Positions 26,539-34,477 of a stretch of 64,000 bases of DNA are shown here, piece after piece (position 1 is the first letter of the stretch; every line of letters starts with the position of its first letter). The DNA lies in contig NZ_JAHKSI010000004.1 in NCBI RefSeq assembly GCF_019720915.1, forward strand, positions 124,001-188,000, written 5' to 3'. Source of the DNA: Alkalihalobacillus sp. TS-13 (GTDB lineage: Bacteria > Bacillota > Bacilli > Bacillales > Fictibacillaceae). The position numbers and the translations under genes are program-made. The notes beneath the pieces were generated by a model. The model saw only the letters and a program-made list of their open reading frames with translations. It had not been told where the DNA came from and made no database searches.

Positions 26539-27739
26539 AGTATATATCCCTCTTTTCAAGTATTTTTATATCCACTCTCACGCTTACGATGGTTAAAACC
26601 ACACCGATGGAAGTAACTGAGGCTGCCACCCAAGGTAGTGCTTGTAGATTCAGCAAAGGATTCTCCATCGTCAGTCCCCCCAAAAATGCGCCAAGTGCAT
26701 TCCCTAAGTTAAATGCAGCGACATTTAAACCGGAAGCAAATTGTGGGGCATCAGAGGACTTTTCTAAGATATACATTTGCAGTGGAGGTATCGGCGCAAA
26801 CGCTACGATGCCCCAGATAAAAATCGAGATGATTGCCATAATTGGATGGTGAATGGTAAAAGTCATACCGGTCAAAACAATGGTCAGTGCAACCAAGCAC
26901 CCAAGTAAAGTGGGCATTAAACGCCAGTCAGACAGTTTTCCCCCTATAATATTACCAACTAACGAACCGATTCCGTAAACAAGCAAAATCGTGGCTACAT
27001 CTTGTGAAGCGATTCCTGTAATTTGTTCTAACAAGGGAGTAATATAAGTAAAGACGGTAAAAACGCCCCCAATACCAAAAACAGTCATGCTTAATGCCAA
27101 TAAAACCTGAGGGCGACGCAATACCCTGGCCTGTTTCCGCAAGGAAGGTATATCTTCTTGTTTCATTGAGGGAATAAGCCACGCCATTGCTGCGAGTGAT
27201 AAAACGCCTATTCCCGTAATCACATAAAAGGGAACGCGCCAACCATAAGTAAGTCCCAAGTAGGTACCCAAAGGTGCTCCCAACACGGTAGACAGTGTCA
27301 AACCCGTTGCCACTAATGCAAGCGCACTTGTTTTTTTGTCAGGTGGTGCGAGCTTCGCTGCCATCACATAACTTTCACCAAAGAAACTCCCATGCATAAA
27401 GGAAACAACAATCCTTGCGATCATCAAAAATGTATAATTCGGGGCCAATGCGCAGAGAATGTTTCCAATAGAAAATCCTGCGATCAGCATCAAAAGTAAA
27501 GTTTTTCGAGAAACTCTGGATGAAAACAAGGACAGTACTGGAACGCCCACAACTACGCCTAATGCATACCCTGTAATTAAAAGGCCAGTTGCAAAAAGAG
27601 ATACTTCTAAATCATGGGCTATAGTAGGTAAAAGTCCCATAGGGACTAATTCAGTTGTACCAATTCCAAAAGTCGCCAGAGTTAACGCCCAAAGTGCTAT
27701 CGGCAACGACTGTGTCTTTTTGTCCACCTCAGTGCGCAT
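26486..27739 (-). CDS. MFS drug:H+ antiporter (DHA1, AraJ/YdhP-like)
   Basis: 417 residues with 12 predicted helices. Opening LWALTLATFGIGTTELVPMG is typical of the YdhP/AraJ subgroup (F-x-x-G-x-x-EF/ELV-x-x-GLLP). Motif A is present as LFSSRVSRKTLLL and motif C-like ALVATGLTLSTVLGAPLGTY. Inner-membrane exporter of small hydrophobic compounds or sugars. Its start overlaps the MerR gene's end by 11 bp, so translation is coupled. The C-terminal tail of about 20 residues overlaps the start of the hydrolase gene. Confidence 0.92.
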   Translation of the reverse strand: MRTEVDKKTQSLPIALWALTLATFGIGTTELVPMGLLPTIAHDLEVSLFATGLLITGYALGVVVGVPVLSLFSSRVSRKTLLLMLIAGFSIGNILCALAPNYTFLMIARIVVSFMHGSFFGESYVMAAKLAPPDKKTSALALVATGLTLSTVLGAPLGTYLGLTYGWRVPFYVITGIGVLSLAAMAWLIPSMKQEDIPSLRKQARVLRRPQVLLALSMTVFGIGGVFTVFTYITPLLEQITGIASQDVATILLVYGIGSLVGNIIGGKLSDWRLMPTLLGCLVALTIVLTGMTFTIHHPIMAIISIFIWGIVAFAPIPPLQMYILEKSSDAPQFASGLNVAAFNLGNALGAFLGGLTMENPLLNLQALPWVAASVTSIGVVLTIVSVRVDIKILEKRDIYYDESTAKTNNHRAKCTC

Positions 27740-28562
27740 CGGATTGGCCTTTCACTTTCTCTACAGGAATCTGAACTTCTGCGATATAATAGTTGGCATC
27801 CAGTTTGTCAGGATGTAGAAATAATTCTCGACGAGGTTGATCTTCCTTGATCCGAAATCCATTTTGTTCAATCCAAAATCCTAAATCAGCGCTTGCCGAG
27901 CAAGGACTCGCTGGATGGCAACGGTGCACCAGCGTTGCCATCATCGAAGTCTCAGGCAAAAGACGGATGCAAAGATGTGAATGGGACGACATCTGTTGTT
28001 GTAATCGGTATCCCACTTCTAAATCAATCTCCTCTTCACATTCTTCACATCCATGCCAGAGTACGATTTGAGGAAAGGAAAGAGAGAAACATTTTTCCAA
28101 ATCATCCTCCAACTGATCAAAAAGTTGGGGAATTTGTTGAATGGACGAACGTTGACGTAAACAAACGATACGCTGCGCTTCCACTTGTTTCAACACGACC
28201 TCCTGACCCGTCTCTATACCACCTTCTTTTTCTACTTGATGCAGTCGTTCTTCAATGCGTTTTAATCGAGCTTGTTCATTCTCAAGGAGCGTTTGAATTT
28301 CGGCATGTTTCAGTCGGAACATCCCGCGGATTTGTTCCACTGGAACGTGATCATCCATTAACTGAACAATTTGATTAAGCGTGAATCCCAAATCCTTAAA
28401 AGCTAGAATACGATTCAGTTGAAAGAGTTGATCGGCTGTATAGTAACGATAACCCGTATCCGCATCAGTATGAGTCGGCTTTAACAGATCGATTTGATCA
28501 TAATACCGAAGAGTTTTCGCTGAAACCTGAGATAGCTTGGAAAACTCACTAATTTTAAACAT
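27729..28562 (-). CDS. MerR-family regulator with GyrI-like effector domain (BmrR/BltR type)
   Basis: 277 residues with GGAAAGGAG upstream. Winged helix at 1-70 (FKISEFSKLSQVSAKTLRYY, DTGYRYYTADQL), a coiled-coil dimerisation helix at about 75-118, then an effector-binding domain of about 155 residues with an unusual HGCEECEEE segment and ending YYIAEVQIPVEK, as in multidrug-binding GyrI-like domains. First gene of the operon. The promoter just upstream has the long spacer typical of MerR activation, so it probably senses the MFS/hydrolase substrate and turns on its own operon. Confidence 0.92.
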   Translation of the reverse strand: MFKISEFSKLSQVSAKTLRYYDQIDLLKPTHTDADTGYRYYTADQLFQLNRILAFKDLGFTLNQIVQLMDDHVPVEQIRGMFRLKHAEIQTLLENEQARLKRIEERLHQVEKEGGIETGQEVVLKQVEAQRIVCLRQRSSIQQIPQLFDQLEDDLEKCFSLSFPQIVLWHGCEECEEEIDLEVGYRLQQQMSSHSHLCIRLLPETSMMATLVHRCHPASPCSASADLGFWIEQNGFRIKEDQPRRELFLHPDKLDANYYIAEVQIPVEKVKGQSDAH

Positions 28563-28612
28563 TGCTTGATCTCCTTTCCGTGGGTCTACCTACATCATTG
28601 GGTTGTGTTTTG

Positions 28613-28644
28613 AGTATATACCTTCCTGTGCAGGGGAAAGTCAA
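28613..28644 (-). promoter_or_regulatory. MerR-type promoter with 20-bp spacer and internal dyad
   Basis: On the minus strand: TTGACT (-35, 28639-28644), a 20-bp spacer, then TATACT (-10, 28613-28618). The spacer contains the dyad TTCCCCTGCACAGGAA (core CCTG-CA-CAGG). Over-long spacers with a central dyad are the hallmark of MerR-activated promoters. It is 51 bp before the MerR start codon. Confidence 0.8.
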
Positions 28645-28751
28645 GACAGATGAATGTGAAATGGTCAATACTGCTCTAGAGACATGTAGGGAAGAGATGA
28701 TCCGTAACTGTATTGCATTATTTAATTAGTTTTTTTATTATCTCTATAAAA

Positions 28752-28910
28752 AAAGACCGCAATGCGGTCTTTGGATCTAAGTTCAAAATTATATTAGGTC
28801 GGTCTTTTAATTGTTTTCTCTCTTAGCTTAGGATTTTTCAAAATGTTGGCGATACCCCTATTGTACTAACAGAAAAGAAAATCTCCAGAAAAACAACTGG
28901 AGATTTTTTA
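28752..28910. terminator. Two stem-loops in the spacer upstream of the MerR operon
   Basis: AAAGACCGCA/TGCGGTCTTT at about 28753-28774, and AATCTCCAG...CTGGAGATTTTTTA at about 28878-28910, which has a good T-run on the plus strand. They seem to be leftovers of lost plus-strand genes; none is recognisable. IS-terminus-like motifs lie at about 28850 and 28923. Confidence 0.5.
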
Positions 28911-29041
28911 ATAAGGACAATATGGGGTAGTGACAGGGTTGCTGTCATAGGCCGTAAAGTAAATTACAATAAAAGGGAAATATATAAAAAGGCAATAGAT
29001 ACTCCTTATTTTTCTATTTCATCGAGCTTCCTTGCGAAATT

Positions 29042-29395
29042 TCAAAGAATTAGAGGAAAATAGCCTTTCTCTAAACGATCAGTAAGACTAAAATGCTTTT
29101 CTTCATTTAATACATTTACCTCACTTGATTCTATTTCTTCTTTTGTTTTCAAGTAATTTGCGCAATATCCACATGCACCCTTAATAATCCCAACTTCTAA
29201 TGCTTCAACATAAACTGAATTAAATGGATGTTTTGGTTGAGCAAATTCTTTAATTAACTGTGTTCCAGTTCCATCAAAATAGATCTCAACCTCATAACCC
29301 GCTCGATATAATTCGATACCATAAAATAAACCATGGTAGGCTCTCCCCATATCATTAACTCCTGATTGAATTACGATTACATATTTCTTTTCCAC
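29042..29395 (-). CDS. DsrE/DsrF-like protein
   Basis: 117 residues starting with GTG (GGAGGT 9 bases upstream). KYVIVIQSGVNDMGRAYHGL then FYGIELYRAGYEVEIYFDGT gives the Rossmann-like DsrE fold, and GACGYCANYL has the conserved loop with two Cys where sulfur-relay members carry the active cysteine. Cytoplasmic. The family takes part in sulfur transfer or oxidation, but many Firmicutes members are uncharacterised. A single gene downstream of the third copy of the conserved promoter-like element. Confidence 0.85.
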   Translation of the reverse strand: MEKKYVIVIQSGVNDMGRAYHGLFYGIELYRAGYEVEIYFDGTGTQLIKEFAQPKHPFNSVYVEALEVGIIKGACGYCANYLKTKEEIESSEVNVLNEEKHFSLTDRLEKGYFPLIL

Positions 29396-29443
29396 TATTC
29401 TCTACCTCCATATAAAAGATGAGATATATGATTTTAGTTTTAC

Positions 29444-29578
29444 TCAATTTTTACTTATCATTGAGTAAACACTTAAACCTTCAAAAAACAGGAAGAAAAC
29501 ACTAATTTCCTGAATGAGTGAATAAGGTTCTATAACTAATAACTCGTGTTCACACCTTCTTCCTGTTAAAGAGTTCAT
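29444..29578 (-). CDS. Possible 44-residue leader ORF
   Basis: An ATG with GGAG directly adjacent (spacing too short to be convincing) opens a 44-codon frame (MNSLTGRRCEHELLVIEPYS...). It sits between the promoter-like element at 29662-29708 and the DsrE gene, as short ORFs also do at the other two copies of that element. Coding status is doubtful. Confidence 0.15.
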   Translation of the reverse strand: MNSLTGRRCEHELLVIEPYSLIQEISVFFLFFEGLSVYSMISKN

Positions 29579-29661
29579 CTCCGTAATAGAACACGGAAAC
29601 TATAAGGGATTTCTTTCTACAGGGACCCTGGTTATTTTATAACTATCTAGTTATTTGTTTG

Positions 29662-29708
29662 ATTTTAGCATGTAATTTTCTCTAATGTTTCTTATCGATT
29701 GCTATATT
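29662..29708 (-). promoter_or_regulatory. Conserved promoter-like element, copy 3 (DsrE locus)
   Basis: On the minus strand: ATATAGCAATCGATAAGAAA, exactly 16 bases, ATGCTAAAAT. Same geometry as copies 1 and 2. The -10-like part is about 267 bp upstream of the DsrE start. Confidence 0.6.
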
Positions 29709-29709
29709 T

Positions 29710-30240
29710 GTACAGGATGGAATCAATAGACATAAGTATGATGCATCCTTTCTTAGACGTATAGTTTGAATTATTTTATCCATTATTTGTACTTGTCTAG
29801 AGTTCTAGGAGAAGAAAAAGATAGAAAAGAGGAAATGGATCAGAAGAAAAACCTATCTTGAACATCTTACTTAAATTTAACGTGTGAGATTCACCATATT
29901 CAGGGTCCAGGGCCACCTTTAATTGCTTCTTTTTTAGAGAGAAGATTATACATTTTGCAATGAACAAGTAAATTTTAAAGTCCTCCACCGAAAAGCGAGT
30001 GGAGGACTTTAAATTATTGGTTTGCAAGTTCACGTACGATTTAACTAAGTTGGTAAATGCCCATTTTTAGATCTTATATTGGAGCATAGGATAAATACAT
30101 AAAAAAGCCTGTTAAACTTTCGGAATAAAAGTCAAAGACTATCGGGCCTTAAAAACAAAAGAAGTCTATATACGACAAAATCTCCTGGTATATGAAAGGG
30201 CTCTTTTGTGAGAAACTAATAGTAGGACAACTTATTACGA
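29710..30240. other. Non-coding stretch with a perfect stem-loop
   Basis: TTAAAGTCCTCCAC (29975-29988) pairs exactly with GTGGAGGACTTTAA (29999-30012), a probable bidirectional terminator. No credible gene found in the rest. Confidence 0.5.
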
Positions 30241-30252
30241 GGGGGATTTGTA

Positions 30253-30546
30253 TTGAAAAACGTATGTTCTCTTAAAATATCATCCCATCGTTTCCGTTTA
30301 TTGAATATCCTAGAGTTGTATAAGTTCTGCCAAAGCTGTTCCAGTAACATTTATATTTATGCTAAAGAAAAATGTTGTAAAGTCGAACAATTACCGAGGC
30401 TAGTTTCTTTTGTGATAAGTATTCATTGTCAGGATCTTATGATTGTGATAGAGGGAAAACATTCGATGAAGGATAAGATTCGTCTTGAAGACTTGTTGAA
30501 ATTAACTGATCCAGTTCAAACTAGAAGTTATACAGTAAATTCATAA
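30253..30546 (+). CDS. HPr-like small protein
   Basis: TTG start with GGGGGATT 5 bases upstream; 97 residues. The middle resembles an HPr domain: FCQSCSSNIYIYAKEKCCKV (S/D-x-x-I-x-I-x-K-x-G-x-x-V-x), LPRLVSFVISIHCQDLMIVI with EG (xxLLxLxIxxGxxIxIxxEG). The His15 phosphorylation motif is not evident, so it is not a PTS phosphocarrier. It may be a catabolite-control-like or orphan HPr fold. A TAXI fragment follows but is not part of it. Confidence 0.5.
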   Translation: MKNVCSLKISSHRFRLLNILELYKFCQSCSSNIYIYAKEKCCKVEQLPRLVSFVISIHCQDLMIVIEGKHSMKDKIRLEDLLKLTDPVQTRSYTVNS

Positions 30547-30689
30547 TCATTCAGATAAGGAAGCAGCGTGATCCTTTACTAGACACTGGCTATAGGCGAT
30601 TTGATTTCGGATCGGATATAAATCATGAAGCTTTGAAAAGAATAAGGAAGTTTAAAGATGGATAGAAGGAAAGATCGTTCTAGCTCATG

Positions 30690-30820
30690 GAGATAAAGGT
30701 TTTGAAGTTAATGGTGACGAGGAAATCCCTACAGCTTCTATAGGAAATGTCCTGATGGTGAACAGTAACGTTGATGAAGATGTTGTAATTGAAATCACAA
30801 AAATAATCAATGAAAATTGA
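30690..30820 (+). pseudogene. TAXI-family TRAP solute receptor, C-terminal fragment
   Basis: Reads HGDKGFEVNGDEEIPTASIG, NVLMVNSNVDEDVVIEITKI, INEN, stop. The P-T-x-x-x-N-x-L-x-V-NS-x-x-DEDLVYEITK end is characteristic of TAXI substrate-binding subunits of TRAP transporters. Only the last 40 residues remain. No start. Confidence 0.7.
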
Positions 30821-31069
30821 TTCATATACTAGTGTTAGTTGAAAGGATTAATAGGATGGAATAATTGAATCAATAAACGACTGGAATCATAACGGGGGAT
30901 TCCTTTTTGTTACACTTTTCGGTTCTTCAAAAAATAAAGGTGCTACTTTGGTCTAAGCCTTCCGTATATACGGTTTTTTTTGGAGAGGGGTCAGATATCG
31001 AAGTGTTGATCGATGAGCCAATCATGATACTTTGAATTTATCCGATGCTCAACGGTAAAAGAGTTCTAT

Positions 31070-32110
31070 CACTCTGATATATGGATGATTCATTCTGAGG
31101 TTAATAGTCTCCTATACCAGAGTGATCAAGGATTTCAATACCTCTAAAGGAATTCTACTTATCATTTTTCATAGGTTTCTTATTTTGGAATAGGGGTATA
31201 TATAGACCGTTTGTCTATACTTTATGTCAGTGATGAGTACCGTTTCCTTTCTCGAGTCTCTTCTTTTTGGATCCCATTTTTAGCACTAAAATGATGAAAT
31301 GATTTCTTTCCGATTGATACTTTCCTTACCCTTTTCGAGGAAACGATCGATCAAATATGGAAGGGAAGAAATGATTGGCGGATCATCTAAACGAGGTGAA
31401 CGGAGATTCATTTTGTGAAATGGGACAGGGGAATACGGTTCAATAATGATTGGTTCTTTCAGCCCACCTTGTAGTGATTTGTAGGAAAAGAGCATATCAA
31501 TACCTTGCATCTTTTTGGACACAGATGTGGCCTTCAGGTAATAGGCGCCTGGTTTAACACCGGTAAAACAAAAAGCTCCTAAAGAAGAAAGCATTGTTCC
31601 GTATAATGGTAATCCTTCAAAGATCGGTTTGGCAAATAATCCAACAAAAATAAAACCACTAAAAGGAACATCTGCCTGGACAGTCCCTTGTATCTTGCCA
31701 CCTTCACTTGCCTTAGGTAAAGATGTCGTGTGTGTTGACATGGAATTGGACAATGTCCAATCTTGTAGCATAGATAAATAGTTGTTGACTTCCTTTTTTG
31801 AGTTTCGAAATTGTGACGGTGTTACCCCTACCCGTTCTGTAAATCGTGTTGTAAATGTGCCCAAACTCTCCTGACCGATTTCCAGTCCGATATCCCGGAC
31901 ACTTAAATCTGTACATAACAGCAGGTCTTTTGCCTTTTGTATACGTAGTGAAGAAACATAGTATTGGGGTGTAAGACCTGTCCTTTCTTTGAAAATACGA
32001 GTGAAATGATATCGACTATAGGCTGCTTGATGGGTTAACCAGGATACCGATAGGGGTTCATGAAGATATTGGTGAATATACTTGATCACTTCGTCTAGTT
32101 CTGGATATCT
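31070..32110 (-). repeat. Segmental duplication, copy 1 (AraC gene and downstream DNA)
   Basis: From ATATGGATGATTCATTCTGA at about 31078 through the AraC coding region to its start, this matches 40540-41600 in the same orientation at well over 90 percent by eye. The two copies bracket an 8.4-kb block (32.1-40.5 kb). A short degenerate third copy of the gene's 3' end lies at 45.15-45.29 kb. Confidence 0.85.
31286..32089 (-). CDS. AraC-family regulator, duplicated copy 1 with damaged start
   Basis: HTH at about 1-95 (VSWLTHQAAYSRYHFTRIFK, VRDIGLEIGQESLGTFTTRF, VTPSQFRNSKKE), then a 160-residue C-terminal region (GTVQADVPFSGFIFVGLFAK, GVKPGAYYLKATSV) that resembles a carboxypeptidase-regulatory-like beta domain. 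Compared with copy 2 (40751-41587), the expected ATGATG start is followed by TCT TAA, so the natural N-terminus is cut off by a stop. Translation could only begin at an internal GTG (32089), losing about 14 residues of the first helix. Probably impaired. Confidence 0.8.
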   Translation of the reverse strand: MIKYIHQYLHEPLSVSWLTHQAAYSRYHFTRIFKERTGLTPQYYVSSLRIQKAKDLLLCTDLSVRDIGLEIGQESLGTFTTRFTERVGVTPSQFRNSKKEVNNYLSMLQDWTLSNSMSTHTTSLPKASEGGKIQGTVQADVPFSGFIFVGLFAKPIFEGLPLYGTMLSSLGAFCFTGVKPGAYYLKATSVSKKMQGIDMLFSYKSLQGGLKEPIIIEPYSPVPFHKMNLRSPRLDDPPIISSLPYLIDRFLEKGKESINRKEIISSF

Positions 32111-32842
32111 TTAAGACATCATTATCCACCTTCCTACTATTCATTTTTTATTTCAAGGGGTACCGCCAACATTGAAATAAAGTGGACGGTTGTTTTGTTT
32201 TGTGCTTTTTGTATTTTTGCTACTTTCACCACATATTCTGGCGGTTCAATTAATCCTAATTTATCTAAATTATACAATAGGGTATAACCTCTTTTATAAT
32301 CGAATCTTTATTTAGTTAACATAAGATTAACAATATGTTTTGTCTCAAAACTAATAGTATTCTTAAGATATTGAGATGAAAGGAAATGTAGGTATGGACA
32401 AAAAACCTAGTCTCTTAATTGTAGCTATGAAATAAAGTTTGAGCAAAAATACCTCGCAAATCCTTATTTTACGATAAATAAGAAGAATCCATTTTGAAAA
32501 AAGATTGATCAAAAAGGATTCTTCTTTAGCAGATTTAAGTTTGGTTTTTATAAAAAAGTTTGATCACTTTCTACCTGTGTTGCTCTACAATCGCGCCCGA
32601 TTGTTGAAGATCGTTTTTTAGACTTATCTGTATTCGCTTATTGCAGAAAAGCCCCCGATTGTTGAACAATGTTTTTCTCTTTTTACTGTTCCATTTTTTC
32701 AATTAATCCATCATCATCTCATAGATGGATTTTTCTTACCTCACCTATAAACCCTATATTTAAACAAACCAATAACTAAAACAATTGGAAAAATTGATAT
32801 TATTTAATAGTTGCAATATTATATAGGCAATGAGGATGGTGG
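32111..32842. other. Non-coding stretch with repeats and a stem-loop
   Basis: Contains AAGAAGAATCC (32480-32490) pairing with GGATTCTTCTT (32516-32526), flanked by A and T runs (terminator-like). Contains two copies of a CGATTGTTGAAxAxxG motif (about 32599 and 32656), with a related CGCCCGATTCTGAA at about 34363. A GGTACCGCCAAC motif at about 32160 matches the IS-terminus-like repeats at 16.86 and 28.85 kb. No gene recognised. Confidence 0.4.
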
Positions 32843-32860
32843 GTGACTAGGAGGGTCAAA

Positions 32861-33352
32861 GTGAATTGGGAAACTCTACCTGGATGGTTTTGGACTATAT
32901 ATTACATTTTTTTATTAACAACACTGGGGTTGGCTATATTTAGGGTTATAAAACAAAAATCTAAGTTTTTTCCATTGTTAGTAATCGTTATCTCCTTAAC
33001 AACTCCATGTGTAACACTAATTAATAGTATTGGAAGAGCAAGAGGAAGGAACGAGTTTGAACATTTTTTGAATCAATTACAGGGTGGAACTTTTTGGTCT
33101 TTATTCACAATTTTAGGGCACTTATTTTTAGTAGGGTCTTTATTTTTTTTCTTTATAAAATCAGAACTGAAAATAAAAATGCAATTTGAATATTTTATGA
33201 AATTTAAAGTTAGCCCTACAGATATTCTAAAAATATCTAACCAGTATGATTTAATGAAAACTATTTTTCTAACCTATCTCATACAACCTATTTTCAGTTT
33301 GCCCCTTTGTTTCAAAAATGTATTAGTAATTAAAAGGGGCTTCATCCATTAG
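32861..33352 (+). CDS. Small membrane protein of unknown function
   Basis: GTG start at 32861 with AGGAGGG 5 bases upstream. Three clear hydrophobic helices (WFWTIYYIFLLTTLGLAIF, FFPLLVIVISLTTPCVTLI, SLFTILGHLFLVGSLFFFFI). The last 60 residues after FFIKSE have a different, less orderly composition, so the original stop may have been lost or the tail replaced. No family recognised. Precedes the LysE-type exporter by 114 bp. Confidence 0.6.
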   Translation: MNWETLPGWFWTIYYIFLLTTLGLAIFRVIKQKSKFFPLLVIVISLTTPCVTLINSIGRARGRNEFEHFLNQLQGGTFWSLFTILGHLFLVGSLFFFFIKSELKIKMQFEYFMKFKVSPTDILKISNQYDLMKTIFLTYLIQPIFSLPLCFKNVLVIKRGFIH

Positions 33353-33466
33353 TGATGACTGCCCCCTAATTTAATGGAGTTAGAAGTTAATCAACTTATT
33401 GCGCGTTTATTGTATATAGCTTTCTATGCTATATTATACTTTATAAAAAATGTGAGGTGAATATAA

Positions 33467-34090
33467 ATGGATATAGGGTCTATCATTTCTTTTTTGGGTA
33501 CAGCTATATTACTTACCTTGATACCTGGGCCAGATAACCTTTTTGTTTTAGCCCATAGCATATCCAATGGTAAGAGTTCAGGGATCTCAACCACATTTGG
33601 ACTTTGCACAGGTCTACTAATACATATTACTGCCGCAACGTTAGGAATTTCTGCAATTATCTATCAATCAGCTTTGGCTTTTGCTATTGTCAAATATGCT
33701 GGAGCAGCCTACTTGTTATATCTAGCTTATAGAGCATTCACCGCCAATGATACTACTCTCAACGTTGAGAAAAAAGGTTCTTTAAGTTTTAAATCTTCAT
33801 ATAAAAAAGGTGTAATTATGAATCTTTTAAACCCAAAAGTTTCTCTTTTTTTCCTTGCCTTCTTGCCTCAGTTCATTAATCAATCATATGGAAATATTAC
33901 TTACCAAATGCTCATGTATGGCATTATATTCCTAATTCAAACATTAGTTATTTTCACAGTAATAAGTATCTTTTCCGAAAAGGTGGGTTATTTACTCCGT
34001 AAAAACCCAATCATATCAAGAAAAATTAATATTATTCAAGGCTCTTTATTTACCCTTATTGGATTAAAAATTGCTTTTAGCCAAAAATAA
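33467..34090 (+). CDS. LysE/RhtB-family amino-acid exporter
   Basis: 207 residues with GAGGTGA upstream and six predicted helices. Signature opening LGTAILLTLIPGPDNLFVLA, then GLCTGLLIHITAATLGISAI, YAGAAYLLYLAYRAF and GVIMNLLNPKVSLFFLAFLP. All are standard RhtB/LysE positions. Inner-membrane exporter of amino acids or derivatives. It stands just upstream of a cyclase/formamidase-like hydrolase on the same strand, separated by 387 bp. Confidence 0.93.
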   Translation: MDIGSIISFLGTAILLTLIPGPDNLFVLAHSISNGKSSGISTTFGLCTGLLIHITAATLGISAIIYQSALAFAIVKYAGAAYLLYLAYRAFTANDTTLNVEKKGSLSFKSSYKKGVIMNLLNPKVSLFFLAFLPQFINQSYGNITYQMLMYGIIFLIQTLVIFTVISIFSEKVGYLLRKNPIISRKINIIQGSLFTLIGLKIAFSQK

Positions 34091-34477
34091 GTATTGAAGA
34101 CGATTAATTTTCTTATGTAAAGATTATACCTTGGAAAAATGATCCATTGTTAGAGATCTTTTTTCTACATTGCCTAATTAAAATTTAACGAATAATTTAA
34201 AAAAAGGTTCTCATCCAAATATCTCGAAACTGAGTCTTCAACTATCCTGCCCTTTAACTTAATACCAATTATTTCAAAATTACATCTTTTTCACAATACT
34301 TTGTTCCAGAATATGGCCCTACTCCTAAAGAAAGAGCACAACTCTTGTTACAGAGTTGCGCCCGATTCTGAATAATGTACATAACTTTTATTAGCTGATA
34401 TTGTGGAAGAAACTTATTGTGTTACTGGAAATATTGCAAAAAAAAGGAAGAGAATTAATTTCAAAGGAGGAAATAAC

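Noticed and set aside
29797-30033. Minus-strand frame of 78 codons
   Set aside because: It starts inside a perfect stem-loop (29975-30012) and shows no initiation signal.
32599-34372. Repeated CGATTGTTGAA/CGCCCGATT motifs considered as a CRISPR or attachment array
   Set aside because: Only three imperfect copies at irregular distances; no spacers of constant length and no cas genes.
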